Assembly (NCBI RefSeq): GCF_032854445.1
Contig: NC_088299.1
Location: 845,001-909,000 of the forward strand
Length of the DNA: 64,000 bases
Direction of reading: 5' to 3'
Source: Liolophura sinensis
Lineage: Eukaryota; Mollusca; Polyplacophora; Chitonida; Chitonidae
Shown: positions 18,581 through 30,126 of the stretch, piece by piece
How positions within the stretch are numbered: the stretch's first letter is position 1
Layout of the letters: each line of letters opens with the position of its first letter
Made by a program: the position numbers and the translations under genes
Notes under the pieces: generated by a model
Told to the model about the DNA's origin: nothing
Databases searched by the model: none
Seen by the model: only the letters and a program-made list of their open reading frames with translations

Positions 18581-20797
18581 TATAACAAATGTTCAGCTTT
18601 ACACTTCCACTATGCGTATTAACATAGTAATGTTAATGATAGCTAGAAGATCCCCGGTGCTCTCAACCAGGATTCACGTATGATTTTGCTACAGTTGCCA
18701 CACGTTACGTAATACCATAGCTAAACAATTATCCCCTCTAATTCATCACAGAACTTATTTAATGCCAGACAGCCTACATCTTTACTCACACAAAAAGTAT
18801 GATACCAAAAAAAAAAAAACAAAAAACAGAACAACAAAGATTTGAACTCTTCCTAGAGGTGAAACCTGTTCTCCAGAGTAACTGTCAGTTCACAGTACTT
18901 TAAAGGGTGCCTGACAGAATACGGCCGAAATAGGACTTTTAATCTAGTCAAAACGTGACAAAGCTGATCACGTTATTAATATTTTTTATGTATGAAGACC
19001 AACGTTAACCAGTGACATTGTGCGTCGTTTGAACGAAAAATTGGCATTTTGATCAAGAGCGCATTTCTAGCGGGTTATTACTAAGCAACCATCTCATTCA
19101 TAGCAATATAACTTTTATGGGTGATTCGGGCAAGTCTTGTTCTTCTGATTTCGAAATTTACAGAACATGTGATGGGATTTTGAAATTTGCACTTTCTTAT
19201 CATATCTCTCTGGACCCGATTCCCCGCCTTACCACACCAAGTCCTTTGTCAATTTTGTTTTTATTTCACATTCTGATTCTTCATTTTTTCATCCTTCCTC
19301 TCACATAACGATGAAAATCAGATTCGATGTATTAATACCTTCGAATTGAAAAAAGTATAACTTATTTTTCAACACAGTGCTTTGGAACAGCGCATACGTA
19401 CAGCTAAATACTTAAGCTAAAAAACGTCTTACAATTTTTTGCAATCTGATCTTAACGGTATAAGTTAAAGAATGTCAAAGAATCCAAATTTTCAAATTTT
19501 AAAAATCTGTTCGATCGTTTTCTGGTTTTGGTAAACTATGCTCTTATATGTGCATATTTGTTGATTACTAGCGAAAAATAACCTTAAAAAAACAACCTTT
19601 TTCTGACTTTTGTGCAATTTTCTCTTCATTTTTGCCAATAGAAATGTTCCTCCATTAAGATGGCTCTCAAGTGGACCCATTTTTTAAATTTAAGAATGAA
19701 CCATCACATTATGTCCATGTGATTTTGCAATAAATTTTATCACAAAAGGAGCATTTTGCGTTTTTCTTGGCAGTGACGTCTATTAAATTGCAGTTAACAT
19801 CACAGCACTTTTTAAGCCTGATGCTAAGGGTGTGCAATTTGCTACTTTTTAAGCATTTACGTGACCTGTAAGAATAAAATCCTAAATGCGGGCAAACTAA
19901 TAGGGCACATTTGTAAATTATCACACCGTCGTTACTGTTCTGGTTCCACCTTCTGTGCTGCAATGGGCTTACGGTGTGGGTACATGAGTAGTGATTTCCT
20001 CGGCTGCAAATCACACTCTTCACTTACATGTGTAAAGAGACTGTAGGTCAACGACAACTGGATCAAATGACAATTACCGACACCTGATGGTTCATACTAT
20101 AATATTTAATCGCAGAAAAATCAACGGTTCCACAAAAACAGGCTTTATCACAAATTTCCAAGTTGCCCCGATTCCATTATTGTTCTGGGTGCATTAAAGG
20201 CATCAAGCGGTGGGGGGAGGAGGGGGGGGTGGGTAGTTGTTAGCATGAAGCTTGCTAGAGGCTTACCTTCTATCAACACACACGTGTACGTCACACGCAA
20301 TAGTTCGAGTTCGACAGCAACAGGCCAAAAGTCAGCAGTTTGCGTCTGGCTCCCCGCGGTTACCTTCACCCACAAAACTCATCCAAGTGAAAAAGTTTGG
20401 AGTACGGCGAATTTAAAAAAAAAATTAAACTATGTAGAGTTTAAATTGGTCACAGAGGTCAGAAAATAAACAGAATGTTATATTTCAGTTAAAGAATTTG
20501 CCACTTTTAAGGATACCAGAAAGCCTCAAGGGTAAAAGCACCTGGAATGGTAAGGCGAGAATCCGCCCCAGTGAAAGAAACTGCGCACCTCAAGAAGTGA
20601 CACACTCGTAAGGTTACTGCTTTTTCATTTCTGTTTTACTCTTCTACTCTATTCTTCCAGTAATATGGTAAGTATGCGACTTAAAAAGCTCCAAACATGC
20701 ACTCCAGTCGCGCTGAGGTATCTTTTTTGCACCTGACACTGTCCCACAAATGTAACTTTTGCAAAAATTATTGAGCATGCAATAAATTAAATATAGT

Positions 20798-20960
20798 ACT
20801 TGGGAAGGTCTTTAGCAACCTGCGGATGGTCGTGGGTTTACCCTGGGCTCTGCCCAGTTTTCTTCCACCATAATGCTGGCCGCCATCGTATAAGTGACAT
20901 ATTCTTGCGTACTGCGTAAAACATCACTCAAATAAATAAGCAAAATCAAATAAATAAATT
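20798..20960 (+). mobile_element. SINE fragment (3' half), duplication copy 2
   Basis: Duplicate of the fragment at 16872-17034, part of the 3.93 kb tandem duplication. Confidence 0.88.
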
Positions 20961-20967
20961 TAATATA

Positions 20968-22506
20968 AAACTACCTATCAAAAGAAACGTATAACCTTGT
21001 TCAGCGCCACAAGAAAGAGAAAGAAAGACAGACAGTATCAACATGATAAGCATTATATTGCAATAAACCATTTTCCAAGTTCTGTTCAAAAATTCAAAGC
21101 CATATGGATATTACACTTGCTGTCAGGCCGAGTAAAGAAGGCATGGGGTAAATCTGAAAAATTACACAAATGCAAGTAAAGCGACTCCCTTAAAAAGGTG
21201 TACCTAATGTCCTTTCATGTCATAAGACAAATCGTTAGCAGCGTGTGTGATCACCCATTGCATCAATTAAAGCCAAAATACGTCTCCTCATGGAAGTCGT
21301 CAGCCGCCGGATGACGTCATCAGGAATTCTGGCCCACTCCTCAAATAAAGCCTGTTCGAGCTGTTGCCTGTTTTGTGGGGGAGGGACGCGTTAACTCAGA
21401 CGTCGATCAAGGTGATCCCACAGATTCTCTAAGGGATTCATGTATGGCGATCGTGCTGGCCAAGGCAGTACGTTGACATCAACGGTGTCCAGATAATTTA
21501 GTACAACTCTGGCGGTATGAGGTCGTGCATTGTCCTGCTGCAAAAGGATACCCCTTTGCAGTTGATGCACGAATGGCAGCACAACAGGTTCCAAAATTTA
21601 ATATCGGTGTCTTTGGCCAGTCAGATTTCCCTGGATGATGACCAATCTCGTTCTCACCTGTCCACAAGCACCCCACTAACACCAAAAGGGTGGACATTCT
21701 GAATGCAGTTTTGTGCCAATCGCTCTCCCCTGCGTCGATACACACGAATTCGACCATCATTTCTGAAGAGGTTATATCGGCTTTCATCAGTGAACAGGAC
21801 CCTTTCCCAGTCTCGTCGCTGCCATCGACGTACAACTCTTGCCCAACGCAGCCTGTTTTGACGGTGTAGAGGAGTCAATGCCATTCCACGGAAGGGGCGA
21901 TAGGCTCTGATACCACTCACGCGGTGTCGTCGTAAGACTGTGCGTCTGCTGATGGGGTCTCCCAGTGCCGTTTCCGCCGTTGACGTCGACGTCACAAGCC
22001 GGTTACGCAGGTGGATTGTGCGGATGTACCGGTCTTCACCTGGCGTTGTAACACTTGGCTTGCCCGATCTTGGACGATCTTGTGTCGTGCCTGTTAGGCG
22101 GTAACGACCCAACAGTCTGCTGATGGTGGCTTGACTGCAATTGAATGTTCTGGCAATGTGGTGTTGGCTTGCCCCCATGTCGGCCATACCAGTGGCTCTA
22201 TCACGTTCTGCTTGTGTGAGTCTCGGCATCTCTTAGATGTTTTTTATGGTATTGCACCCTTACCATGTGCTACATCGGTATTTATACGGCGGTCATTATC
22301 GAGAATTTTCAACAGGGCCCGAAACTCTGTTTTTCCGATTTTTCATGATCTCTTACACCAATTTCAATGAATCTCGTTAAAAAGTGACGTGTACACAGGG
22401 TGCTTATGTGCAAACGTATTCGTACAACCTTCAAACTTATTCAACTTATTTTTCCATAGAAAAAACTGCATTTAAAAGTTATACGTTTCTTTTGCCCGGT
22501 AGTTTA
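20968..22506 (-). mobile_element. Tc1-type DNA transposon, inactive, copy 2
   Basis: Duplicate of 17042-18580 within the second 3.93 kb repeat, with the same ends. Confidence 0.88.
21235..22229 (-). pseudogene. Tc1-like DD34E transposase, frameshifted, copy 2
   Basis: Same gene and the same lesions as 17309-18303 (frame break near 21600-21654, stop at 21391). The element was therefore already dead when the 3.93 kb segment duplicated. Confidence 0.9.
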
Positions 22507-23573
22507 TATAACAAATGTTCAGCTTTACACTTCCACTATGCGTATTAACATAGTAATGTTAATGATAGCTAGAAGATCCCCGGTGCTCTCAACCAGGATT
22601 CACGTATGATTTTGCTACAGTTGCCACACGTTACGTAATACCATAGCTAAACAATTATCCCCTCTAATTCATCACAGAACTTATTTAATGCCAGACAGCC
22701 TACATCTTTACTCACACAAAAAGTATGATACCAAAAAAAAAAAAAAAAAAAACAGAACAACAAAGATTTGAACTCTTCCTAGAGGTGAAACCTGTTCTCC
22801 AGAGTAACTGTCAGTTCACAGTACTTTAAAGGGTGCCTGACAGAATACGGCCGAAATAGGACTTTTAATCTAGTCAAAACGTGACAAAGCTGATCACGTT
22901 ATTAATATTTTTTATGTATGAAGACCAACGTTAACCAGTGACATTGTGCGTCGTTTGAACGAAAAATTGGCATTTTGATCAAGAGCGCATTTCTAGCGGG
23001 TTATTACTAAGCAACCATCTCATTCATAGCAATATAACTTTTATGGGTGATTCGGGCAAGTCTTGTTCTTCTGATTTCGAAATTTACAGAACATGTGATG
23101 GGATTTTGAAATTTGCACTTTCTTATCATATCTCTCTGGACCCGATTCCCCGCCTTACCACACCAAGTCCTTTGTCAATTTTGTTTTTATTTCACATTCT
23201 GATTCTTCATTTTTTCATCCTTCCTCTCACATAACGATGAAAATCAGATTCGATGTATTAATACCTTCGAATTGAAAAAAGTATAACTTATTTTTCAACA
23301 CAGTGCTTTGGAACAGCGCATACGTACAGCTAAATACTTAAGCTAAAAAACGTCTTACAATTTTTTGCAATCTGATCTTAACGGTATAAGTTAAAGAATG
23401 TCAAAGAATCCAAATTTTCAAATTTTAAAAATCTGTTCGATCGTTTTCTGGTTTTGGTAAACTATGCTCTTATATGTGCATATTTGTTGATTACTAGCGA
23501 AAAATAACCTTAAAAAAACAACCTTTTTCTGACTTTTGTGCAATTTTCTCTTCATTTTTGCCAATAGAAATGT

Positions 23574-24095
23574 TAACTGAATTTTGAAAGTATTTTTCAA
23601 ATCAAGAGTCTTTAAATGGCTTTAACCATCAGCGACGAAAGAGAATGAAATTTTATTTAGGAACACGTAAAGCCTGTTTGTATATAACAAACCAGATTTT
23701 GCCTGGTGAGAGCTTATCAAACACCTTCGTCCCCTCATGCTAATGTGTTAATGACACTGGAGATGACAGATCAAGCCTGTAGGCCAGGTTCTAATTGATG
23801 ATTACCCTGGTGACAGGTTTGGTGAGATTTGTCTTGCTCCAAGATTGATGTCCGCCGGATATCCATAACAGTTCCTGTTTATTAAAATAGCGCACGTGTT
23901 ATGCGGGTTTAAATCAGCCTGACATAAAGGGTTGGATGGGATGGGTAGGGGATGGGGGGTGGGGGTGAGGGTGTCGGGGTTGGGGTGGCTTGGTAGGGGA
24001 TGCTGTTAAACGGCTGCGCGCGACGTAAATACGCAGTAGTGTATCGATCTATACTAAAGCACCGCCGAATTAATTGTATGTAAAGCTTTCTAGTT
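23574..24095. other. Intergenic stretch upstream of the second GPCR
   Basis: AT-rich sequence with a G-rich, T-interrupted tract (about 23930-24000). No gene or repeat family was recognised. It may hold the promoter of the receptor gene starting near 24171. Confidence 0.4.
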
Positions 24096-24170
24096 ATGCT
24101 GATTTCGTGTAATATACCTGGGTATTGTTGTCTGTGGTTACCACTCGCAGTTTGTGTCCAACCCTTAACA

Positions 24171-27100
24171 ATGCTGTCGGTTGTGATGTTCATGATGATA
24201 CCGATTGTGAGTGGATCTACCTGGACAACCTGGGCCGATTGGAACACATGGACAAACTTCACGTGTTCAGACCGGAGTGAGTAGCTTAGAGTATGACGTG
24301 TTTGTATTAATATCTGTTCTATTTTACGCAACACTCCAGACGGCGTCAGATTTATGGGTGAGAGAAATCCATCGCACCTCCACAGGTGCGTAACAAACAT
24401 CGTGTACGGTACTTACCTATTTATTTTGCACTTATTCCGTCCTGATGATCCAATGTTGAACTTTCTCCGCCTGCAGTAATCCAGTTCCAAGCCGTGTAGT
24501 CTAGTATTTGTTTGATTTGTGGTCAAACTGGTAACGCAGTACTCATTGTATTTCAACTTGGTGGGTTTTCCACCACGTCGAAAAGTAACCTTATTGCAAA
24601 GTTGATAATTTGTAAGAAACAACACATACAATTACAACGAGTAATGAAGTTTGTTAACGAAGAAATACCGCCGCTGATACAATGGGTACTGGTTCGAATC
24701 TAACAATCAGAATGGACAAGTGCTAGCGGATTTGGGCCAGAAGCAATAAGGGCAGCGAGAACGTAGCCATATTTCGAACGGTCTGTATCTGCTGAAATTC
24801 TAAATTCCGCCTCGGAGTAACAGCATTAGTTCTCTCTCTCAAGCGCGCCCCTAAATACGCATACCTATTTTCTTAACCTATTGTGACCAAAATGGCATTA
24901 GGAAAATACCAATGCAAAATTCTAACACAAGAATGACGATTTATGGAGCAGTCGGGCAAACCAATGATTCGAAACGGTATACTAGCACCTCAGATGACCT
25001 CAATGTGTTTATTCTTTGACAGAAATGTTAATCACGTTTTAAATCTGCTAATCCCGAGAGTATATAGCTTCCTTAATCAAGTGATGACCACAATCCTTTC
25101 CTCGGCGAGGTCTCGGGATCGAATCTAACTCCCGCCGGTCTGCCCTTGGCGTTGATTTTTTGTGAGATTTCTAGGTACCTGATGATAACATCCAAAAATC
25201 TGACCAAACAGTAAAAGGATGCTTTTTAAACCGTCTAAAATAAAGGAAAAAAAAACCAGCTACAAATGGAAATATCACATTAAATACTTGTGTTATACAA
25301 TAACTGTGAAGATATCTTTTAAATATTTGACTTCAGCATTGTCAGTAGCCTAAAGCTGTCAGTTAACTGAAATACAAAGCGTCACATACTTGGGGTATAG
25401 CCCACATCGAGGACACACTATGATTTAATTTATGCAGGCCTATTCTTTTTCACCAGTCTCTAGATTAGTCGCCCTTTACGCCAAGAGTGCCTAGAGGGAC
25501 GAGGCTCTATGATGTTAGCCACAGAGAGCACTTGAGTATGTCATAAACTACCTTTGCAATACATTTAATATACTTTCTTGTAACAAGGGAAATATATCAA
25601 AGTAGGTTATGGTCTCGTGAGTTTCTGGCAGGGACCTCGAAACTAAAATTTATGACATGTACGCCTACACGTAGGCATGCGACACGTTGGATCCGTGTAT
25701 CTTTCTATTCAGCTAAACTCCTTGGTGACATTTAGACTGATCTAGCTTTCAGCTTACATCGCCAGTTTGCTGGTTCACATTCCAAAGCTTTCCACAGACA
25801 TAATCTTCGTCTCAAACTATGTATGACAGGAGAAGTCTCGCAGGACCAACTGATCCACTTAGGACATCATTTGAATATAGATCTCGTATTCTCCGCCATT
25901 TTGTTATAGCCTGTGCACCCACAGAAACCCTTCTTGTAGTCTGTTCCTTTAAATTCCCACGTCATTGTGTAAAACGATGCTTGCACCAAAATTGGCATTA
26001 GTCACAACGTTGGCTCAACCGATGGCTGCACCACAATTGCCATTAGTCACACCGCTATAGGTCAACCAATACCTTGTGCAAAACAGGCATTCAACCGATG
26101 CCTGTTCCAAAACTGCCATTAGTCACACCATTAGCTCAATCGATGCCTGTATCAAATTGTAACTAGTCACACCGTTAGCTCAATCAATGCTTTAACCCAA
26201 ATTGCCATTATTCACACCGTTATAGATCAACCAATGTCTGTATCAAAACTGACATTAGTCACGTCGTTAACTCAATCAATGCTTTTGCCAAAATTGTTAT
26301 TAGTCACACCGTTATAGCTCAACCAATGCCTATATCGAAAACTGCCATTAGTAACATCGTTAACTCAATCGATGCCTGCACCAAAAATGCCGTTAGTCAC
26401 ACCGTTAGCTCTCCAAATCAACACGTCCATATTTTATTGTAAACATAATGCAGTTGGAATACTTGTTTCTAATCACTAATGTTGAACCCGACTGCTGACA
26501 CCGCTAACAATTCTACCTCTATATTTGTGGTCTTCTCGTCCAGTTCGTGAGGTCCATGTCAGGGCTTATGGCTGCATGTCGAGCACCCCAAAGAAATCAG
26601 CGATATTCTGCACGGTGTTTGACAATTCCCCTGGTGGCAGAGATGAGGCCAAGGAGAACAACACCGTGCGGTGTGAGGCTGCTAACTTCTCCTCAGTAAG
26701 TATATACACGCTAGAAGCTGGTTCTGGAATCCACCAATGGGTGTCTTGTTCTAACATAGGAAAAACTCCAATATTGCAATTCTTCGGTGTCTTTTCTTTT
26801 TTTTTTTCTCCAAATTTTATCTTTAAATTCATCAAGGCATGGGATTTTATACGTGTCTTCTTTTGCAAATATATTCACATTTTTGACCTGATAACGAAAT
26901 TACGGAAGGGATGTAGTAAAGTATGAGCGTAGACCTTGGCATGTACGGTTACCAAGAGGACAAACACTGTGTGATTTTCAGGTTAGTCGATTAAAGGGCA
27001 CTACGGTCAGTTATGTAACCGTGTTATGCATTTTATTCTCAAAGTCAGATGCTATTTATCTCCTACTTTCTGCAAATATCACGTAACAGTATCTAAAGAG

Positions 27101-30100
27101 ACGGGTCTTTTCCAGTGTGCAGATTTGAATCATTTAATGTGATCCAACCTTGTCGAATCACGTTGAAGTCATTTACTCTGATCTGTTGGTCCATTGTTCT
27201 CAGATATGGTGCACAGCTCATTCATTATTCAAAGAGATGGTTATCGTGAATTCGACAGATTATATGCATATCAATCACCTTAACAAGCGGTTTAAGTAAA
27301 ACTTTGATCATATGAACATCTGACTGGTTGTGCTAATTTAAGGTGAATTATAGGGAATGAGATTAATCACTGAGCTCAAATTTTAAAGTCTGCTGTAGTA
27401 AAACAAAATGTCACGCCAGCAAATTTAGTAGCAAGCAGCCTGCAAAGTTATTTTTAACGTTTACCAATGATTAGTTGTATCAATGTGTGCGCCAAAATGT
27501 GTTTGTATTTGTTCAAAGTTCACCGAGACACTTTCTTGTTTCCACGGATACCAGGATGTCAATATGAGAGTAGCTTCCCTCTTTGTCGATGTTGTCAACA
27601 AAACATCGTGTCCATCCAAGTGAGTTTGTTAATTTTAAAAAAAATATATTATTTATTAATTTATTTATTATTATTTTATTATATTTTTTTTGGCTTATTA
27701 AAATATCTATGGAAGAAATCAACATCATACAGTTAGCTGCTTGTAGGCCAGTAAAAGCGCCTAAATTGGCGTCTTCCTAGCTATATCAACGTCTATGACG
27801 GCTAACCAAACCGCCTAGATTGTCGTCTTTCTACCTGTATCAATGTCTATATCTGTCGGTCAACCAAAGCGCATTGACTGGATCAACGCCTATGTTTGTC
27901 AGCCGATCAACGCGCTTTGACTATCGTTTTCCTCTCAAGGTTTACGTCTGTGGGCCAACCAACGCGCTTTGACAGGCGTCTTTATGTCTCTATCAACGTC
28001 GGCCAGCCAAAGCGTTTTGCCTGGTGTTTTTCTGGTTTTATCAACTTCTTTGTCTTTCGGCCAACCAAAGCCCTTTGGCTGGCGTCTTTCTGGTTCTATC
28101 AACGTCTATGTCTGTCGGCTAACCAAAACCCTTTGACTGGTGGTTTTCTGGTTCTATCCACGTCTATGTCTGTCGGCCAACCAAAACCCTTTGATTGGTG
28201 GTTTTCTGGCTCTATCAACGTCTATGTCTGTCGGCCAACCAAAGCGCTTTGAATGGTGTTTTTCTGGCTCTATTAACGTCTTTGTCTGCCGGCAAACCAA
28301 AGCGCTTTGACTCGTGTCTTTCTGGCTCTATCAACCTCTATGTCTCTCGGCCAACCAAAGCGTTTTGACTGGCGCCTTTCTGGTTCTATCAACGTCTTTG
28401 TCTGCCGGCCAACCCAAGCCCTCGGACTGGCATCTTTCTGGTTCTGTTAACGTCTATGTCTCTCGGCCAACCAAAGCTCTCGGGCTGGCGTCTTTCTGGT
28501 TCTGTCAACGTCTTCGTCTGTCGACCAACAAAAGCGCTTTGACTGGCGTCTTTCTGGTTCTATCAACATCTGTGTCTGTCTTACAACCAAAGCGCTTTGA
28601 CTGGTGTCTTTCTGGCTCTGTCAACGTCTTTGTCTACCCGCCAACCAAAGCGCTTTGACTGGTGGTTTTCTGGCTCTTCCAACGTCTTTGTCTGTTGGTC
28701 ATATTCAGTCCCATTATCAGGTAATGAATTTTCAAGGTTCTTCTGCTTCCATTGTTCTTGGGGCCCAGAATCTGAAAAGCGAACGATAGTTCTATTTGAT
28801 CGCTTGGTATCGCTTGCCTTCCACCAAAGTAGTTTTATTTTAACAGTTCATAATATTTGGGTTTCGTTCTGAGCTCGTCCATTAACAAAATCACTTTAAT
28901 GAAGTAAGAAGTCAAAATGTTGTGGTATAAATTTTCACACTGAACTCATACTTTAGTGATTACGTTTTCAGAATGCCTAATTTTGAGAGAGACGGGGATC
29001 AGAATCAGAAAATTATGCATGCCTTTTTTTGCGAATATATTCACATTTTTGTAGAATAACCACTTTTGAGAGAGACGGGGATCAGAATCAGAAAATTCAG
29101 GTGCTGTGGTCAGTCCATCTCTACAAATACGTGCAACCAATCATCATTTTGGGAGGACTAGCCGGGAACATACTGTCATTTATGGTGATGTCGTCAAATT
29201 ATATGAGACAGTTTTCCTTCTCCATCTACCTGAAGACTCTGGCTATACTGGACAGCCTTGTCCTGCTTCACTATGGAATGACATATATTGACATTATAAA
29301 CTACAACAAATCTATATTTGCGTTTCGAATGACAAGTTACGCGGCCTGTATGGCGTATCCTTATCTTATCCGTGGGATTCAACTGTCGTCTGCTTGGTGC
29401 GTGGTCGCGTTTTCCATCGACCGAGCTTTAGCCATTGGCAGACCTTTCTTCGCCCGTCAACACATGACCACAACTCGGTCACGACTGGTTGTCTGTTGTG
29501 TAATACTTGTGGCCATGTTCTCTCAAATTTACCATCCAATTCTTCTGGATAAGCGGACTGATTTCTGTCACGACCCTTTTTCCTTCCCTCTGAAGGCATC
29601 CGGTCTGCATGCAATGGAATTGTTAGTTCTCACCTCAAGAGGCACACTGCTTATGTTCCTGCCATTCGTCATCGTATTGACATGTGACATTAGCGTCATT
29701 GTCGCTGTAAGACGACGAGGGGTTTTGAGAGAGACCACGAGGGACTCGTCCAACGATTCGTCAAAGAACCTGAACAAAGCCCGTAAACAAGATGCTGATA
29801 GAAAGCTGTCCATAAAACTCTTATCAATCTCCATCACATTTCTGTTGCTATCGTTACCGGAAGTCATCGTTGTGATCATGGATTTCAAGAACATACTTGC
29901 CCGCGTTGACTCTTGGTACTCATTACACACAGAATTTCGGTCAATTGCGAGTATGATTTTTAGCCTGAACTTTGCCATCAATTTCCTGTTGTACGGGGTA
30001 TCGTTCAAGAAGAGAATTCTCCTTTGGCCAGCATGCTGTACCTATCCACACAAGCTGACCATAGGGAAACCGTGTCCAGTGAGAAGCAGAAACGACACAC

Positions 30101-30126
30101 CTCCTTTGGTTCTACATCTGAATTAG
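24171..30126 (+). CDS. Rhodopsin-class orphan GPCR (paralogue 2), complete, four exons
   Basis: Exons 24171-24276, 26544-26695, 27519-27619 and 29055-30126, total 1431 nt (476 aa plus stop). Donors are GTGAGT, GTAAGT and GTGAGT; acceptors CTCGTCCAG, TTCAAAG and TTTTTGTAG; phases 1, 0 and 2 agree across every junction. Exon 1 encodes a signal peptide (MLSVVMFMMIPIVSG) and a Trp-rich start (TWTTWADWNTW); an in-frame ATG at 24096 is an alternative start. Exons 1-3 give an ectodomain with six Cys and several N-glycosylation sites (NFT, NNT, NFS, NKT). Exon 4 encodes the 7TM core: TM3 ends FSIDRALAI, the third loop is Ser/Lys-rich, TM6 is FLLLSLPEVIVVI and TM7 FSLNFAINFLLYG. It is close in sequence to the receptor at 55-1693, including exon 3 length and phase. 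The ectodomain Trp/Cys pattern recalls a degenerate thrombospondin type-1 repeat (inference). The ligand is unknown. Confidence 0.85.
25985..26412. repeat. Minisatellite, about 45-bp unit, in intron 1 of GPCR 2
   Basis: About nine diverged copies of a unit containing CATTAGTCACACCGTTAGCTC followed by CAATCGATGCCTG. No coding meaning. Confidence 0.8.
27740..28690. repeat. Minisatellite, 58-bp unit, in intron 3 of GPCR 2
   Basis: About sixteen copies of a unit containing GTCTTTCTGGTTCTATCAAC, GTCTATGTCTGTCGGCC and AACCAAAGCGCTTTGACTGG. Fifty-eight is not a multiple of three, so the long open frames here are accidental. Confidence 0.9.
28981..29097 (+). repeat. 83-bp local duplication overlapping the exon 4 start of GPCR 2
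   Basis: TTTTGAGAGAGACGGGGATC plus the following 14 bases occurs at 28981 and again at 29064. The second copy is inside exon 4. Between them lies the AATATATTCACATTTTTGTAG acceptor; a similar AATATATTCACATTTTTG also occurs at about 26868 in intron 2. Confidence 0.85.

Larger units (their letters stand above)
16600..19260. repeat. Unclassified dispersed repeat, copy A (interrupted)
   Basis: The parts outside the SINE and Tc1 insertions (about 16600-16870 and 18590-19260) are clearly similar, in order and orientation, to 37921-38250 and 38520-39220. Shared phrases include AACTGCGCACCTCAAG/AACTGTGCACCTCAAG, ATTTAATGCC, CTCACACAAAAAGTATG, GAACGAAAAATTGGC and TTTGCACTTTCTTATCAT. No ORF or terminal repeat was seen, so the class is unknown. 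It is duplicated at about 20526-23186. Confidence 0.75.
15721..19647. repeat. 3.93 kb tandem duplication, copy 1
   Basis: Starts at TCCTCCATTAAGATGG and ends at GCCAATAGAAATGT, where copy 2 begins with TCCTCCATTAAGATGG again. Contents: a 104-codon Cys-rich minus-strand ORF (15782-16096) of unknown meaning, a G-rich tract, an unclassified older repeat (about 16600-19260) with a SINE fragment and a Tc1-type element inserted in it, then AT-rich DNA. By eye only three differences from copy 2: one fewer G in a G run, a C/T at about 16829, and a C inside a poly-A. Confidence 0.95.
19648..23573. repeat. 3.93 kb tandem duplication, copy 2
   Basis: Direct, head-to-tail copy of 15721-19647, one base shorter in a G run. 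It ends at AGAAATGT (23573), after which unique sequence (TAACTGAATTTTG) resumes. No target duplication or terminal repeat was seen at the outer edges, so this is a segmental duplication or an assembly artefact and not a transposition. Confidence 0.95.

Noticed and set aside
27896-28872. ORFs over the intronic 58-bp repeat
   Set aside because: Fifty-eight is not a multiple of three, so the protein 'repeats' drift in frame; the region is intron 3 of the second GPCR.
29029-29054. Extending GPCR 2 exon 4 upstream to the ATG at 29029 as a single-exon gene
   Set aside because: The phase-2 acceptor at 29054 joins exon 3 in frame and the paralogue has the same arrangement; the upstream part reads intron sequence shared with intron 2.
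29098-29100. Alternative acceptor AAATTCAG before 29101 for GPCR 2
   Set aside because: It would need a phase-0 donor, but exon 3 ends in phase 2, as does the paralogous exon at 55-155; using it shifts the receptor out of frame.
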